A stretch of DNA of 64,000 bases from Jacaranda mimosifolia (GCA_018894105.1 CM032126.1:7653001-7717000), one strand, 5' to 3'; positions 34,992 to 47,725 are shown, counted from the stretch's first letter. Notes: generated by a model not told the origin, from the sequence alone. Made by a program: numbers and translations.

Positions 34992-35290
34992 TAAGTTTTG
35001 TTTTTACTTCTCCTTTTGTTTTCTTCATAAAATAAAAAATAGAAAGTTATCAATTTTTTTCCTATTTTTATAGATATTTGCATTCTTAAAATATTTTCTC
35101 AAACACACGTTTTACACTCTCTCTATTTTCACATCCTATTTTTCAATTTTTATTTGCACAACTTTTAATATAAAAATACAACAACATCCAAATATATTTC
35201 ATTTTCAAATCTAAACTTATAACTAACTTTTCACTTTTTGAATTTGACAAAAAACAAAAAATGACTTTGAAAATAAATCCAAACGGACTC
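34992..35290. mobile_element. MITE, second related copy in tandem
   Basis: It starts at GTAAGTTTTGTTTTTACTTC and repeats the interior of the previous element (AAAATAGAAAGTTATCAA, then TTTCATTTTCAAATCTAAAC). It ends AAATCCAAACGGACTC before TTAA, read on the other strand as GAGTCCGTTTGGATTT. Two family members have been inserted side by side or one into the other. Confidence 0.5.
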
Positions 35291-35663
35291 TTAATCTATG
35301 ACGAGTACAAGAATACCAGGCCTGGATTATCAGTCCTTAATCAAGGCCCAATTCTACAGAAGTTGAGGCTGAAAACTTCTATTATCGCATATAATAAGCT
35401 ATACTTAGAAGTCTGATCAGAGACTCCAAATAAAGATAAAATGGTCGTATATATGCTATATCGTGCCTAATCAAGTTCTAATCACTTGAAATGATGCTTT
35501 ATGCCAGTTTCATGCCTGTTTTCAATTAGGCACCTTTTTTTCATTGTCAAGGGGCAAGTCAAGCAAGAATCCTGTCTTCATTATCCAGTCCACGTACGCA
35601 ACGATTTTTTCGAAAAGACAGAGGCGACCACACCAAAATTATTTTCTAGAGTTTTTACTTTTA

Positions 35664-36106
35664 GCCCTTGTTTACTTTTTTTGATGGGATATAAAATGAT
35701 CAAATGGAAATTGTGATGATAATAAGGATTGAGATTATTTTATAATTACTATATTGTATTTATTTTGTGGGATGAAATGAATGATGTAAAATGATATTTA
35801 AATAATTGTTTACATATGTTGATGGAGTTAGTGGGATGAATTGAAAATTGACCAAAAAAAAAAACCTCCAAATGTTTGAATTCGCTCAATAATAAGGTCA
35901 AAATTGTAATTTAAAACTCTCATCCCACCCACTAGTTCTGTTGTATTTTTTAGTCACAGCTAAGGAGTGGAGTTTGTCATCCACCATCATTTGTGAATAG
36001 TAGCGGGCTTTACATTTTGGATCGAGCCATCATCCATTAATGTAAACAAAGGTTGAATGTGGATATAGCCGATTATCCTGGCTCATCAAGAAATGTAAAC
36101 AAGTCC
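35664..36106. mobile_element. Tourist-like MITE (GCCCTTGTTTAC), 443 bp
   Basis: Flanked by TTA at 35661-35663 and 36107-36109. Terminal inverted repeats GCCCTTGTTTAC and, from the other end, GGACTTGTTTAC. Interior similarity to 36110-36551 and to an inverted fragment at about 38640-38770. Confidence 0.7.
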
Positions 36107-36109
36107 TTA

Positions 36110-36551
36110 ATTTAATGGGATGGAGAGTAATAGGATAAAATGTATGATGAGATTAAAAATTGTGATTATTTTATAATTGTTATATTATATTTACTTTGTG
36201 TGATAAAATATAAGATGAAAAATGATAGTTTAAGTGCATTGTTTACTTGAGTGGATGAAAGAAGCAGGATAAATTATAGTTTTACAAAAATAACCTCAAA
36301 AAAAAAAAAAATTACAAACACCATCACATGACTTAGCAAGGGCAATATAGTATTTTTACCCTATCATCCTAGAAGGCCCAATCTCTGGATAAATTGTTCA
36401 CACCCCGATTAAGGGATTTTTCATCAACCTTTATCTTGCATTTGTATCGGGCTGAATCATTTTTCAAGGGTCTCATCCTAAGAAGTAGACAATGGATGGC
36501 ACTAGGATGAAAACCTTCATCAACCTTCATCATTTAATATAAACAAGACCT
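36110..36551. mobile_element. Second copy of the GCCCTTGTTTAC MITE, left end lost
   Basis: Starts inside the element (TTTAATGGGATGGAGAGTAA) and follows the first copy in the same order: a TTATAATTGTTATATTATATTTACTTTGTG-like block, then CATCATCCTAG-like blocks. It ends TATAAACAAGACCT, equivalent to the right terminus of copy one. The left terminal repeat is missing. Confidence 0.55.
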
Positions 36552-38882
36552 AGTTTACTTTTGTAGTATTACGTAGGACGAGGCATTTTATCCCCCCTAA
36601 TATCCGGTTTATTTAATAGTATGGAAGCTCAATGTAAAATTCAAGCCCCGTATGAATGTCGAATTTTGAGGGATGAAATGTCACCCCTTTTGGTGTGATA
36701 AAATAATCACACTACAGGGCGAAAAATTCTATTCCACACCCGGTGTGATCAAGCCACTCAATAGTAGTCTAGCACATGGAAATTCAACCTTTCAATTAAA
36801 AAAATGATCAAATTTTATTACCAGTCAACCCATAGTTAAATCAATATTCTTCTTAACTGGAAAATCAAGACCCATTTGGAAAGAGAGAAAAGTTAGGAAA
36901 GTGCCAAATTTTTCATTGTAAATTTCAAAGACAGAAATACGAAATTCTTCACAGTAAACAATTAAAAGAAGAGCAAAAGTCCAACAAAAAATAGGAGCAA
37001 AACCAGAAAAATAAGAGCAAAAGAACCAAAGATTGACCAAGCAACAAGAATGGGTTGTGAGACCTCTTCAGCTTTCTCCGAAATCTGATAAACTTAGGTT
37101 TCATGTCCAAAACAGCATATTTGAATATTCCAGGCTAGAAATGCAAATGCCCTTAAATCCACTTATTCTTGCTCCGATCAAATCCAAACCCGTCAGATTA
37201 AACCCATTTTGAAACTCCAAAACTGATGCATGGCCATAGACTCCTTGTGGCAGATTTCTGTATACAAAATGTGTTGATTTGGCGATAATATGGACATATT
37301 TATGTCTTATCTTCTTGTTATGAAGAAAGAAATAGGGTATTAAAATTGGAATAGGATTTTTTAGCACCATTAATGAAAAATGTGAATATCTTCCATTTTA
37401 TCCTAGTTTATATATTTTTTTCTCTTCATAATAAATTTGTACTTTACTCAGAAGTGGGTTCCTTTTTGATCTTGAAGATAGTTTTGTATGAAGTGAAGTA
37501 GTAGGACTAAATTCATTTATGATATATTTTGTGCATCTGTCCTTTATAAAGCACAGAGATTAAGAAATTAAAAGATAAAAATAGTTTAATATGCTTCTAA
37601 TAATTAGCTTATCCTCTCATATTAAAATTCTCATAGAAATATTAATCTCAAACCATCTATTTGTGTCAGTGCAAATAAGAGAGAGAAATCGAGTCTTTCT
37701 TAAAATTAAGTTGCCTGCTTATGGTTGTTGAATATATAAAAATATATAATAAAAAGTAATTATATCAATTTAATTAACTTGTTGAGCACTATTTAATTTG
37801 TAGTATTAGTATATGGTTAAGTTACAAAATTCCATTGAAGTTAATATTTTCTTTTTTATTATATCATTGTTGAATTATGCATAATAGTATCTAAATAAAC
37901 TGATTAACGAATATTAGTATCTTGTCTTGTATTCTTGTCTTACTTTATCCCAATTGCATGCCAAGTCAGTTCTTTAGTCTAATAACTAGCATTATAGTTT
38001 TTTAATGATTATTTATTGAAATAAAAGAAACCAAAAGAGCAGAAATCGTAACGTGGAAAATCAAAAGAACAACTACTATATAACCGCTGGAAGAATTTAA
38101 AATATTGAAATATGTGAAATTAAACTAAGTGGAGATATGCGTACTAGTTGAAAATTATATTTGCTATTTTCTATAACAAAAATGGAGAGAAGTATGAAAG
38201 AAATTGAAATTATACGTTGAAGATGATGGAAACAAGGTTGGTAATTAGAGAGAAGCACTCCATTGGAAGTTTTAGGCTTGGTGTTTCTACAATTTGGTAA
38301 GGTTCCTGAATTTTCTCTCCTTTCCTTTCAAATGGGCATTGCAGTTGGGGTTAAAAATAATAATGCTTTAACCATGGTTTGGTGGAGAATAAAATTTGAG
38401 CATTTTGTAATTAAAAACTAATTTCCATGTGGCACAATATAATTGGACGGTTTGGGCCACACCTAGTCTAGAGTATAATTACCCCCTACAGTGCTGCTGC
38501 TTCAAATAACTGCGTTGTGCAAAGAATTCTCCATACCTTATTCCCAACTACAAAAAAAATATTACATTTGCATTTATCTTTCTTTTATTAAATGGTATTT
38601 TAATCTTTTTAAAATTTATCTCAATATTTTCATCCATGAAAGTAAACAATTAATATAATTATCTACTTTCATCATTCATATCATCCTACAAAGCAAATAT
38701 AATTTAAAAAGTATAAAATTATCCTAATCTTACTCTCCATCCCTTATTTTATCCCATCACTCTATATTCTATATCACCAAATAAATGGAAAGTGATCTAT
38801 TTTAAAATTGGAAAAAGAAGGGCTAGTAGTAAAACAATGAAAGTTTTTTGAAAATGAATTATGAAAGTAGTAGAAAAGTAGA
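36552..38882. other. Gene-free stretch; unassigned mixed-composition block
   Basis: At about 36830-37380 the sequence is less AT-rich and carries minus-strand frames (37101-37370, 89 codons; 36825-37040) of no recognised family. Around 37050 (+) lies a 12-codon ORF beginning MGCETSS. An inverted fragment of the GCCCTTGTTTAC MITE family lies at about 38640-38770. Nothing else is supported. Confidence 0.4.
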
Positions 38883-39570
38883 ATGGGAATTTTTTGTCAA
38901 AATAATTTTGCTTGAGCTTATGTAAGAAAATATTAAATTATCTTTTAATTTGAACTTTCAAAAAATAGAGAATGTTCGGTGAAACATAACCAAATATATC
39001 CTCTTATTTTCTAGAAAAACTCCCATTTTTCAATAGATACATACATATATTATATATATATATACTATATATATTTCATTATTATTCTAACAGTAAAAAA
39101 ATCACTCAGTTCTATTTTTACCCCAAAAAACCCAACAAAAAAATATTTATTTAACTGTTACAGCAAAAAATGTCTCCCATAAAACATAAGCAAATATATC
39201 AAAATACAACTTTCACATTCTCCAATAATTCATTTCTCAAAACACATAATAAAATCAACAAAAAAACATAACCAAACATTCCCTAAATGTTGCAAAAAGC
39301 ACCTCCGGCGGTACTCCTGACTTAATGAAGTTCTACCTTTTCTTAGCAGTCATTCAAGGGGAAATAAATGGTATTTTCAACTGCGGATACTCTTCTTCAG
39401 CTAAAAATACGAAAGTTATCATTAAATAATTCGCACATCGTATTGATCGTTGGAATATCTACAAGAACTTTTTATTTTTGGAGAAGCGATCAATTTTAGA
39501 AATCATTGAGGCCAAAAAATAAGATTTAAAAAAAAAAAAAAAGGGTAGTTGCGAAAGTGCAGAACAAGTA
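38883..39570. repeat. Old tandem duplication, unit 1 (interrupted by a MITE)
   Basis: Block A1 (38883-38967, containing ATAATTTTGCTTGAGCTT) and block B1 (39284-39460, containing AAAAAGCACCTCCGGCGG and CGAAAGTTATCATTAAA) are separated by an inserted MITE. The same A-B order recurs downstream as A2 (39571-39660) and B2 (40070-40156 plus about 41668-41770). Confidence 0.6.
38968..39283. mobile_element. Tourist-like MITE, ACCAAACATT family copy 2
   Basis: The left end GAGAATGTTCGGTG and the right end ACCAAACATTCCC followed by TAA match the family at 6935-7388, as do inner blocks (CATATATATATAC-like runs, ATTTTTACCCCAAAAAACCC, CAAAACACATAATA). The left target is imperfect. It splits duplication unit 1. 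Confidence 0.6.
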
Positions 39571-39710
39571 GAATGACAACATGCGGCAAAAATAATTTTG
39601 CTTGAGCTTTTGTGAGAAAATACTGAAGTACCTTTTCTATTTCGAGTTTTGAAAAATTAGTAAAAATAAAATTATCATAAACAATATATAAATATTTATC
39701 AATAAACTAA

Positions 39711-39856
39711 GGGCCTGTTTTGTTTTATTTTTATTTTTATTTTTTTGTTTTCATCATTTTCAAAATTTAAAAAAGTAATTAGTGAACATGAGTTTGTATT
39801 TGGATAGATTGCTAGAAAAGTAATGATTATATTGGGTTTAGTACGTTGTAGATGGA

Positions 39857-39911
<55 letters not shown>

Positions 39912-40061
39912 GAGAGAAGACATATAAATTATTGGAGAATGTATTTTTAAAATAAAAATAAAAATATGTTGGGTATAAATATATATAAATAACGTATTTT
40001 ATAAATTAAAATAGTAAAAAAAATGTAAAAATAGAATTTAAATACAAAACCACACAGGCCC
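39711..40061. mobile_element. Tourist-like MITE (GGGCCTGTTTTG), 351 bp
   Basis: Terminal repeats GGGCCTGTTTTGTTTT and, from the right, GGGCCTGTGTGGTTTT. Perfect TAA duplications at 39708-39710 and 40062-40064. Same family as 28513-28861. An AAT/ATT microsatellite (about 39858-39910) has expanded inside it. Confidence 0.8.
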
Positions 40062-40156
40062 TAAATATTGTGAAAAAGCACCTCCAACTGTGCTTCTAAC
40101 TTGTACCCTGTTTCAACTTTTGAAGCAGTTATCCAAGAAGAAACAAAATAGTATTA

Positions 40157-41667
40157 TTAAAAAAAAAAGAAAAAGAAAAAGGAAAGGAAAAATAATGGCC
40201 TATTCTTCTACATACAATTTTTCAATTTTTCTTCCAAAATACTATAATTTTTTTACCAAAAAAATCTCTTACAATTCACCTAAAAAAACCCTACACTCTA
40301 AAAAGCACACCTATTTCATTTTCTAACTCCATCTTTTACATTACTCATTTAATTTTCACTCACTCACACAAACACACACATATATACATATATAAAAATA
40401 TTAAAATTTTACTACTTAAAAAATTCTAATAACTCATGTTTACAAATTTAATTAAACTAATCCTTGAGAAAATTAATTAAATTTAATAAATACTATTTAC
40501 CAAATAATGCATTAAATTAATTAAATTACTTATTAATTAAATAATGTATTTGTTATATCTAATATGTAAGTATTAATTAAATATTACATTTATTCATTTA
40601 ATAAATAATTTAAGATGTTTTAATTTGATATAATAATAAATTAATCTTCATTAAATTTTAGAATTTACATTTATTTAAAATTATTATAAAAAAGTTAATT
40701 ATAGTGTGATATTTATTTAATAGTTTATTAAGTTTAATAAATTAATACTAATATAATTAAAATAATTAATGAGAAAATTAATTAAAATTAAGTAATTTTT
40801 TATTGTTACTAAGTAATTTATTTATTAAATAATATATTAATTAAATAATGAGTTAAATTAATTTATTGAATTATTTAAATAAATTGTTATGTATATATTA
40901 ATTGTGTTTTATATTTCACGTATAATTAAATATTACACTTATTTGTTAATAAATGATTTAATTTCATATAATATAAATTTTTTTTTTAATTTATGAATCA
41001 TTCTTAAGTCTTAATATAAATATATATATATATTTATTTAAATAAATAATTAAGTTTTATTTATACATATATTGTAAATAATAAATAGTTAAATAATTAT
41101 ATTTTAAAAATAAATATTAATTAGTTTATAATTAATGTACAATAATTAATTTTTCTTATATAAGTCAATATCAACAATTATGATATAATTATGATATCAG
41201 TCGATTTTTTATAATTATGATATATTATAATTTCACAAATAATTAATACTTATTAATAAATATTTTCTAATAATACATCATTTGCTAATGTTAAATTCAT
41301 AAAAATATAAATTTTAAAATAAAGCACAAATTGAATTCACTACACATCATTTTATTACAATAATATATAAATTATTATATATATATGCACACATTATCCA
41401 ATTATAAATTTCCATACATATATAATATATTACGTAAAAAAAATTACTTTCACCTTAAGAACCAATATATATATAACTAATTTGACATCAATAGTAAAGT
41501 TGGTCTCCTCTCAAAACGTTAAAAAAAAAAAAATTATTTTCAAATTATTTTTCATATTTCCCTAAAATAAAATAAAAAAACACTTTGCACATTCTCGATA
41601 TTTTCTCCCAAAAACTCATTCCCCCAAATTTTTTTCTACAAAATGTACAAAATATAGAAAAACGGAG
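40157..41667. repeat. Extremely AT-rich insertion with degenerate repeats
   Basis: Dominated by AATTAATTAAAT-like sequence. The stretches about 40500-40640 and 40845-40985 look like diverged direct copies (AAATTAATTAAATTA..., then ATTAAATATTACAYTTATT). Near the right end (41540-41640) is sequence like the tail of the ACCAAACATT MITE. The ORF at 40090-40326 spans low-complexity lysine-rich sequence and is not called. Confidence 0.45.
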
Positions 41668-41770
41668 CCAATGTTTTCAACTGTTTACATTTTTCTTTTT
41701 GGACCAAAAATATAAAAGTTATCGTAATCGTTAGTTCACACATTGTATTCATAAGTGGATCATGTGATGA

Positions 41771-42837
41771 CCCTGGAAAATAAAGCTCTAAACAGTTAAG
41801 GATTTTGAAATTAATTTGCACTTTAGGTTGTTGCCATGTCAATTCCCGAGATTAAGATGCTATTTTTGCCCCCCCCACTTAACTCTGATGACTAGTACTA
41901 GCTAGCTTGCATTATATACTAACATTATGGAAAGCAATAATTGAGACTTGGAATTTACCCGGATTTTGTTTCCGTGCTATAGCAGTACCACTATTTTGCC
42001 CACCCCTTTTGTTTGTTGCCGTGCAGGCAGGCTCCACTACTTAATGATTAACCATCATTTGAAAACAACTTGGAAGCACAAAAGTCTACGGCCTAAACCA
42101 CGTTGAATGCTTTATTTTATTTTCTATTTTAATTTAATACACATATCTTATATTTATAAAATAAAATAAAAAATAAAATAGAAGATTTAAATCAAATTTA
42201 AAAGACTCCTTATATATGACATGTATAATTAAATTCAACATTTCAATTGATGTTTTAATTTTTATTTCATTATTACAAAAATTAAACAAGAAATTAAAAT
42301 ATTTCTTAAAAATTATTCGTCTAAAAGTTTTTCAAGAAATTACCAATAGGACAGTTATGCTCGTTAAGACATGAAATACAATCAGAATATATCCTTTTTC
42401 TTGTCCCAATTTTACTTCTTTTCTTATCAATTTCTTTTCTTTTCTTTTTTTCAATAAATTTCACCAGAGGATATTAAGTTATAAGACTGTGATTTTTTAT
42501 ATTCTAAAATTTAGATCATCATTTCCATTTTTATACTATTCTGATATAGGAAAATATGATAGTGAGGTTTGTTTTTTTTTTTTGATAAATATATAACCTT
42601 TTTTCATTCTTATAGCTATAACCATTATTTTCAAACTTAATATATTTATTAGTTTAAGTAATTAGAGTCTAATAACTAATTAGATATTACTCTTTCCCAT
42701 CATCCCAAGATAATATATTTGATAATAATTTCTTATTTCAATATAATTTAATTGATAAGACATAAAGAAATTAAATAATAATATATAAAATATGTAATAT
42801 GGATATATTAAAGGATTATTTTTATCTAAATTTTTCT
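41771..42837. other. Gene-free stretch
   Basis: A poly-C run at about 41869-41876; otherwise AT-rich. No gene, RNA or element boundary was recognised. Confidence 0.45.
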
Positions 42838-43460
42838 CACTATAAGAAAACATTTTTTCACTAACGAAAAATTTATGACAAATAGGATTCCATCACAGTT
42901 TGAATACAATTGTGATGGATTTTTTTATAGATTACTAATGAATTTAAAAATAAAAAAGAGCACAAATATATATTAGTAATGACACTTGTGGCGAATATAA
43001 AGAGTCTATATTTATATGAAAAGTCTGTCACAAATTTCATAACTCTAAATATGATTTTTCAATGCATGACAAAAATTTCATAATAAAATTAATATTGTGA
43101 CGTACTTTATTTTCTTCACAAAACTAATCAGTGATAATTATTTCACAAACTTGTTGGAATTTGATTCATCAGTAATTAGTTTTGTGACGAAAATAAAGTG
43201 CATCATAAAATTAATTTTGTGATAGAATTTTCATCACAAATCAAAAAATCATATTTAAAATTATGAAATTTATGACGAACTTTTCATATCAATATAGACT
43301 CTTCATATTCGCCACAAATGTCATTACCAATACATATTTTTGCTCTTTTTATTAAATTCTTTAGTAATCCATCAAAAATTCATCATAACTGTCATGAAAC
43401 TATGATAGAATTCTATTCATCACAAATTTTCTATTAGTAAAAAGGTATTTTATTGTGGTG
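42838..43460. mobile_element. CACTA-type foldback MITE, 623 bp
   Basis: The left end CACTATAAGAAAACATTTT and the other-strand right end CACCACAATAAAATACCTT match the CACTACAAGAAAA terminus of plant CACTA (CMC) transposons. Nearly the whole element is an inverted repeat centred near 43150 (for example GAATATAAAGAGTCTATAT at left against ATATAGACTCTTCATATTC at right). The 3-bp flanks are TCT and CCT, so the target duplication is imperfect. Non-coding; could form a ~300-bp hairpin. Confidence 0.75.
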
Positions 43461-43463
43461 CCT

Positions 43464-44774
43464 ATACCACTAATCTAATGATATTCTTATTCTCATATTC
43501 AAAACAAATAAACAATAATAAAATGAAAATACATTAAAAACCATTTCAAAATGAAAAATGAGAATAAAAATACTCCTAATTAATCATGGCCTAACTTTCT
43601 TCTTTGTAGCTATGTGCACCCCACCAAATAGATAAACGTTATCTATTTGTATAATAGTTAGTTGTTAATAACTATTATTCATAAATTATTAATTAATAAT
43701 TGCTGCTTCATTAGTAATTGATATTATATATATTAATTGATATTGTATGTATTAAAAAAAGTGAAGACTAAGAGATTATTGGGCTGGTTGGCTAGTCATT
43801 TTCTTTTTTATTAATATATATTAACAGGACCTACAATATTAAGGATGCCGTATTATCATAACCACCATGTCTCCCATTCGTGTTTATTATCACAAAATGG
43901 CTAATGGTCCGATAGCTATATTTCAATTAACTTAAAGTTTTCAATTTCAGCACATTAATTAGAGCACATTATTGAATTTTGGATGGGCCTTTTGGTTCAT
44001 GAACTTAATAGCAAAGCTCTGAAAACTGGTCGGTCGGATTCAATTGGTGACCGAAGGCTAATCTAATTTGAATAAATTCAAATTTTGTTTATTAATAAAT
44101 CTCGCTATTGATAGATAAAAATTAGTTAATTATCAATCCGATTGAGAATTATTAGTTCACTTATTTATTTATTTATTTTAATGTGAAATGATTGAAATAA
44201 AAAATAAAAAACTAAAAAATATGAAGATGAGGAGAATTTGAGAATTGAAGATGGCAATTAAAAATTTTGTACATATAATTTTTTGAAACATGGTTTTATT
44301 TCCTCGAAAATCAATTTATATAGTCACATCTCTCTAACATTAAAAAATATCATGATAAATTTTGATAATATTTAAATTTCACAAAATTATCATTGTACAT
44401 GCATCATGAATTATCAATAATGACAACTTATCTATACTTGTTGTTACAATTAGATTTATGAAAATCGTCATTTTGGCAACATAAGAATTGCTTTTGCCCA
44501 ATATCATCATTAGAAACAACATTATCATTGTCATTTAGTATTTTATCTTTATTACTATTATTTTTTTATGTCAATTATATATATATATATATATAATATT
44601 AATGTAACAATTTTTATTTTGTTACAATTATAATTTTCACAAACTTTACAGTCATAAAGAATATTACGTCTTATTTGTCAATAAAGTAACAATATACACA
44701 TATAATGATAGAGCTAATGATAATTTTTATTATTAAATCATCAATTTTCTTGTATGCTTACAACTTATAATATA
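43464..44774. other. Gene-free stretch left of the Tat element
   Basis: AT-rich; TTTA repeats at about 44161-44180 and a TA run at 44577-44595. Nothing supported. Confidence 0.45.
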
Positions 44775-44779
44775 CATAT

Positions 44780-45546
44780 TGATAGGGGATAGCCCAATAG
44801 GCCCAATTTAATAACACTCGACCAGACAGGAGGTATGACGTGGAATAGCCCAGTTGACTATCTGGCCTAGCACATTGGCGATTGACCAAAGAATGGTCGA
44901 CCAAATCGAGGATGCTTGTTTAGCACCCCACCTGGGGGATTTGAATCCAACAGAGTTCCACCGTATCGACCAAAATCCACCCAAGCGATTCACAGGCAAA
45001 TATCCTTCTCGACCTCCATAGACGCGACCACCCCTCTGCCACATTGAATGCTCTGACAAGCATCATGCCTCTGCATTAATGGTGCATGCCACCAACAGTA
45101 CAACCTTTTATGCCACACTAGAGTAGTGCGCGCCTCCTGTGTATCATCGTGTCTTAAGGAGCTGGAAGAGGCGCCACGTGAAACAGTACACAAATTGGAA
45201 AAGACTTAAAGGTCCTTGGCAAGAACAAAGGCCCTTTTTATATACACAAGGGCATATAGACATATCAACCTCACCTAAAAGGCTATAAATATTCCATTGC
45301 CATCCTTCAGCAAGGTGTACCCATTATCACTTAAAGCCATCACTTTGCTGTTTTTTCTTTTAGTCGACTAAGCACTGACTTGAGCGTTGGAGTGCTTTAA
45401 CCGAGAGCGGCTCGACTAGCTAATGTGTACTACTTGTTGTAGGACTCGACCCAATTATATCATCAGGACATTTTCTCGACCACCTATCTTGTCGATCAGA
45501 TTGGATCACAGCCTGATACATCTCCAACTAGTTTGTACCCTCATCA
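44780..45546 (+). repeat. 5' LTR (767 bp)
   Basis: Starts TGATAGGGG and ends CCCTCATCA. TATA-like box GCTATAAATATTCC at about 45283-45294; GC-richer R/U5 after it. The next bases, TTTGGTGTGCTGTCTGTAGG, look like a decayed primer-binding region; the primer tRNA cannot be assigned. The minus-strand frames at 44808-45193 are by-products. Confidence 0.9.
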
Positions 45547-45649
45547 TTTGGTGTGCTGTCTGTAGGAAGCTTGAGTCGGTAATCAAGAAAAAATAGTTAA
45601 CACTAGGTGAGCCATTTTTGAAGAGAGGAGAATAGGAAATCCCTAACCT

Positions 45650-47045
45650 CTCTTCCCCGACCCCAATAAGAGCTCAGCCAGAACAAGTAGTCACCCTGAC
45701 TATGCCCCAACTTATGCAGTTGATAAGCGAGTAGATATCAGCTTAGATTTCAGCTCAACTATCAGTTTTCCTTAATAGGCATAACAACCAGCTTGGCCCA
45801 GCTGCTAGTGCCATTCCCCAACCTTCACAACGCGAAAAGAGGCCCCCAGTAGAAGATAGGGGTAGGGTAGAGGCTATACGTCCCCCTACCCGACAAGAAG
45901 ATAGCCCAGGATGATTCCCAAGGGAGGAACCTCGATTTGACCCTCGAGAAGAAGTGGCCGATTTAGTGGATCATCTCGCTTGACCCATTCGAGTGCCACA
46001 GCGTGATAGGATTGAGTGCCTGAGACCTTAGACGAATAGGAACCTATCCCAAGTTGATCGAGAATGAACTGTGAAAAGAACCCTCACTATGATGGTACTC
46101 CTCGACTTTATCAAGAGAAGGAGTCACCATTCGTGCATGAGATAATCGACGAGTGCATAGTTGTTGACACCACGGTCCCCATGGGTTTGCCCAGATATAA
46201 CGGCTCATCCGATTCGAACGAGCACCTATTGCAGTTCGAGCACATGATGCAGCTCCATAGACACAATGAGTACATCCATGCTAAAATGCTAGTCACCATG
46301 TTCCAGAGAATTGCACTTTACTGGTTTGTAAAATTGGAGCCGGCATCGATTTATTCATATGACCAACTCTGTGAAAAGTTCCTCTATCAGTTTGCTAGTT
46401 GAAGAAAGGCGAAGCTTCCCCATATCCATTTGCACATAGTTAAATAGAACAAGGGAGAGTCCCTTGAGACTTTTTCACCAGATTCAACACAGAGGTCCTG
46501 AAGATTGACTATCCTTGGATTGAGTTTTCTATCAATGTATTTTCCCTGGGTCTTCAAAATAAAGAATGTGCCAATGCTCTGTTCCGAGAGCAACCCAAGA
46601 CAATGGAGGAGTTGCTCAACCTCACGGAGAGGTACATGACTAAGGAGGACAGGAAAAAACTCAAATATGGTAATCAGGACAACAACAACAAGAAGACTAA
46701 AGAAAAAAATGGCAAATAGTAAAGGATGGTCATTGATATCCGATCAAACGCTTCCACAACTACATTCCACTCAACAATGCCAAAAAGGAGGTGCTTTTTG
46801 CCATTCAGCACGACAATCTCCTCAAAAAGCCTAGAAAGGTGATCGAGACTGAAGCAATGAAAAGATCCAAAAAATATTGCCACTTCCATAGGCAAAAAGA
46901 CCACGACATGGAGGACTGTTTCAACTTGCATGATGAAATTGAGAGGCTGATTCATTAGGGGCATTTGAAAAAATTGTTGACAAGAAAGCCCAAAAAGAAA
47001 CGGGCCAAATTGACCAGACTCTCCGTAGAGAAAAGTCAGTTTGCC
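45650..47045 (+). pseudogene. gag remnant (Retrotrans_gag and zinc-knuckle-like)
   Basis: The best frame, 46064-46402, encodes a Gag domain (LPRYNGSSDSNEHLLQFEH, YDQLCEKFLYQFA). Downstream, from about 46873, comes a Cys/His motif YCHFHRQKDHDMEDCFNL like that of Tat Gag proteins, followed by a stop at about 46957 and lysine-rich sequence. Several stops and frameshifts lie between the pieces. Confidence 0.8.
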
Positions 47046-47269
47046 TGAGGAAATAAGCCTGCCCATGACCCCCACCCACCCATCAGGGGAAGTGATTGAT
47101 ACCATTGCTGAAGGCCCGACTGAAGGGGACTCCAAATCAGTAAGAAGGCAAAATCAAAGGAGACTCAAATCGTTTAAATCCTCCTCGGTCGAAGCAGTAT
47201 TTCAGCTCTCGATCAGCGCAGAACCAATCTCTTTTTTTTTATGCCGACCTCTCGCACATTGAGAATCAA

Positions 47270-47725
47270 GGGGCTAACAACAAGCTGGATTTCCCCCTTG
47301 TGGTATCTGTGGAGATGGCCAACTTTGAGGTTAGGAAGGTGTTGGTCGACAACGGTAGCTCTACCAACATAATTTTCTTGTTGACACTGAAGAGAATAAA
47401 TATAGGGAAGCTCAAGTTTGAGCCTGTATGCACCCCACTAGTCAGATTTGGTGGGTCGGAGATCATTCCTAAGGGGTCTATAAACTTGTCCACTTTATTT
47501 GGAGAGGCCCCTCAACGAAGAACGCTCATGGTTAGCTACTTGGTCATCGATGCACTTTTTGCTTACAATGTTATTATTGGACGACCAGAATTGAATGATT
47601 TCATAACTATTGTCTCGACCTATCACATAAACGTCAAGTTTCGGACAGCCGCTGGAACTGCGCGAACTCCTCTGCAACATAAAGGAAGCTTGGCGCTATT
47701 ACATAATCTCAGTCGGGGCGAATGA
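47270..47725 (+). pseudogene. Retroviral-type aspartic protease remnant
   Basis: A 141-codon frame (47300-47725) with the catalytic motif VDNGSS (Asp at 47348-47350) where active enzymes have D-T/S-G; here the residue after Asp is Asn. The flap and second hydrophobic motif (NVIIGRPELN) are recognisable. It processes Gag-Pol in active relatives. Confidence 0.75.

Larger units (their letters stand above)
39571..41770. repeat. Old tandem duplication, unit 2 (split by insertions)
   Basis: A2 (39571-39660), the first half of B2 (40070-40156) and the second half of B2 (about 41668-41770, with TTTTCAACTG and AAAAGTTATCGTAATCGTTAGTTC) follow unit 1 in order. A Tourist MITE separates A2 from B2, and a ~1.5 kb AT-rich insertion cuts B2 itself. 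Confidence 0.55.

Noticed and set aside
37050..37088. Short MGCETSS ORF as a myristoylated kinase start
   Set aside because: Only 12 codons, then a stop, with no splice donor or downstream kinase sequence.
40090..40326. 78-codon ORF
   Set aside because: Lys/Arg low-complexity stretch across a poly-A-rich block inside an insertion.
44808..45193. Minus-strand ORFs in the 5' LTR
   Set aside because: They lie wholly within the LTR and are not preserved in the 3' LTR.
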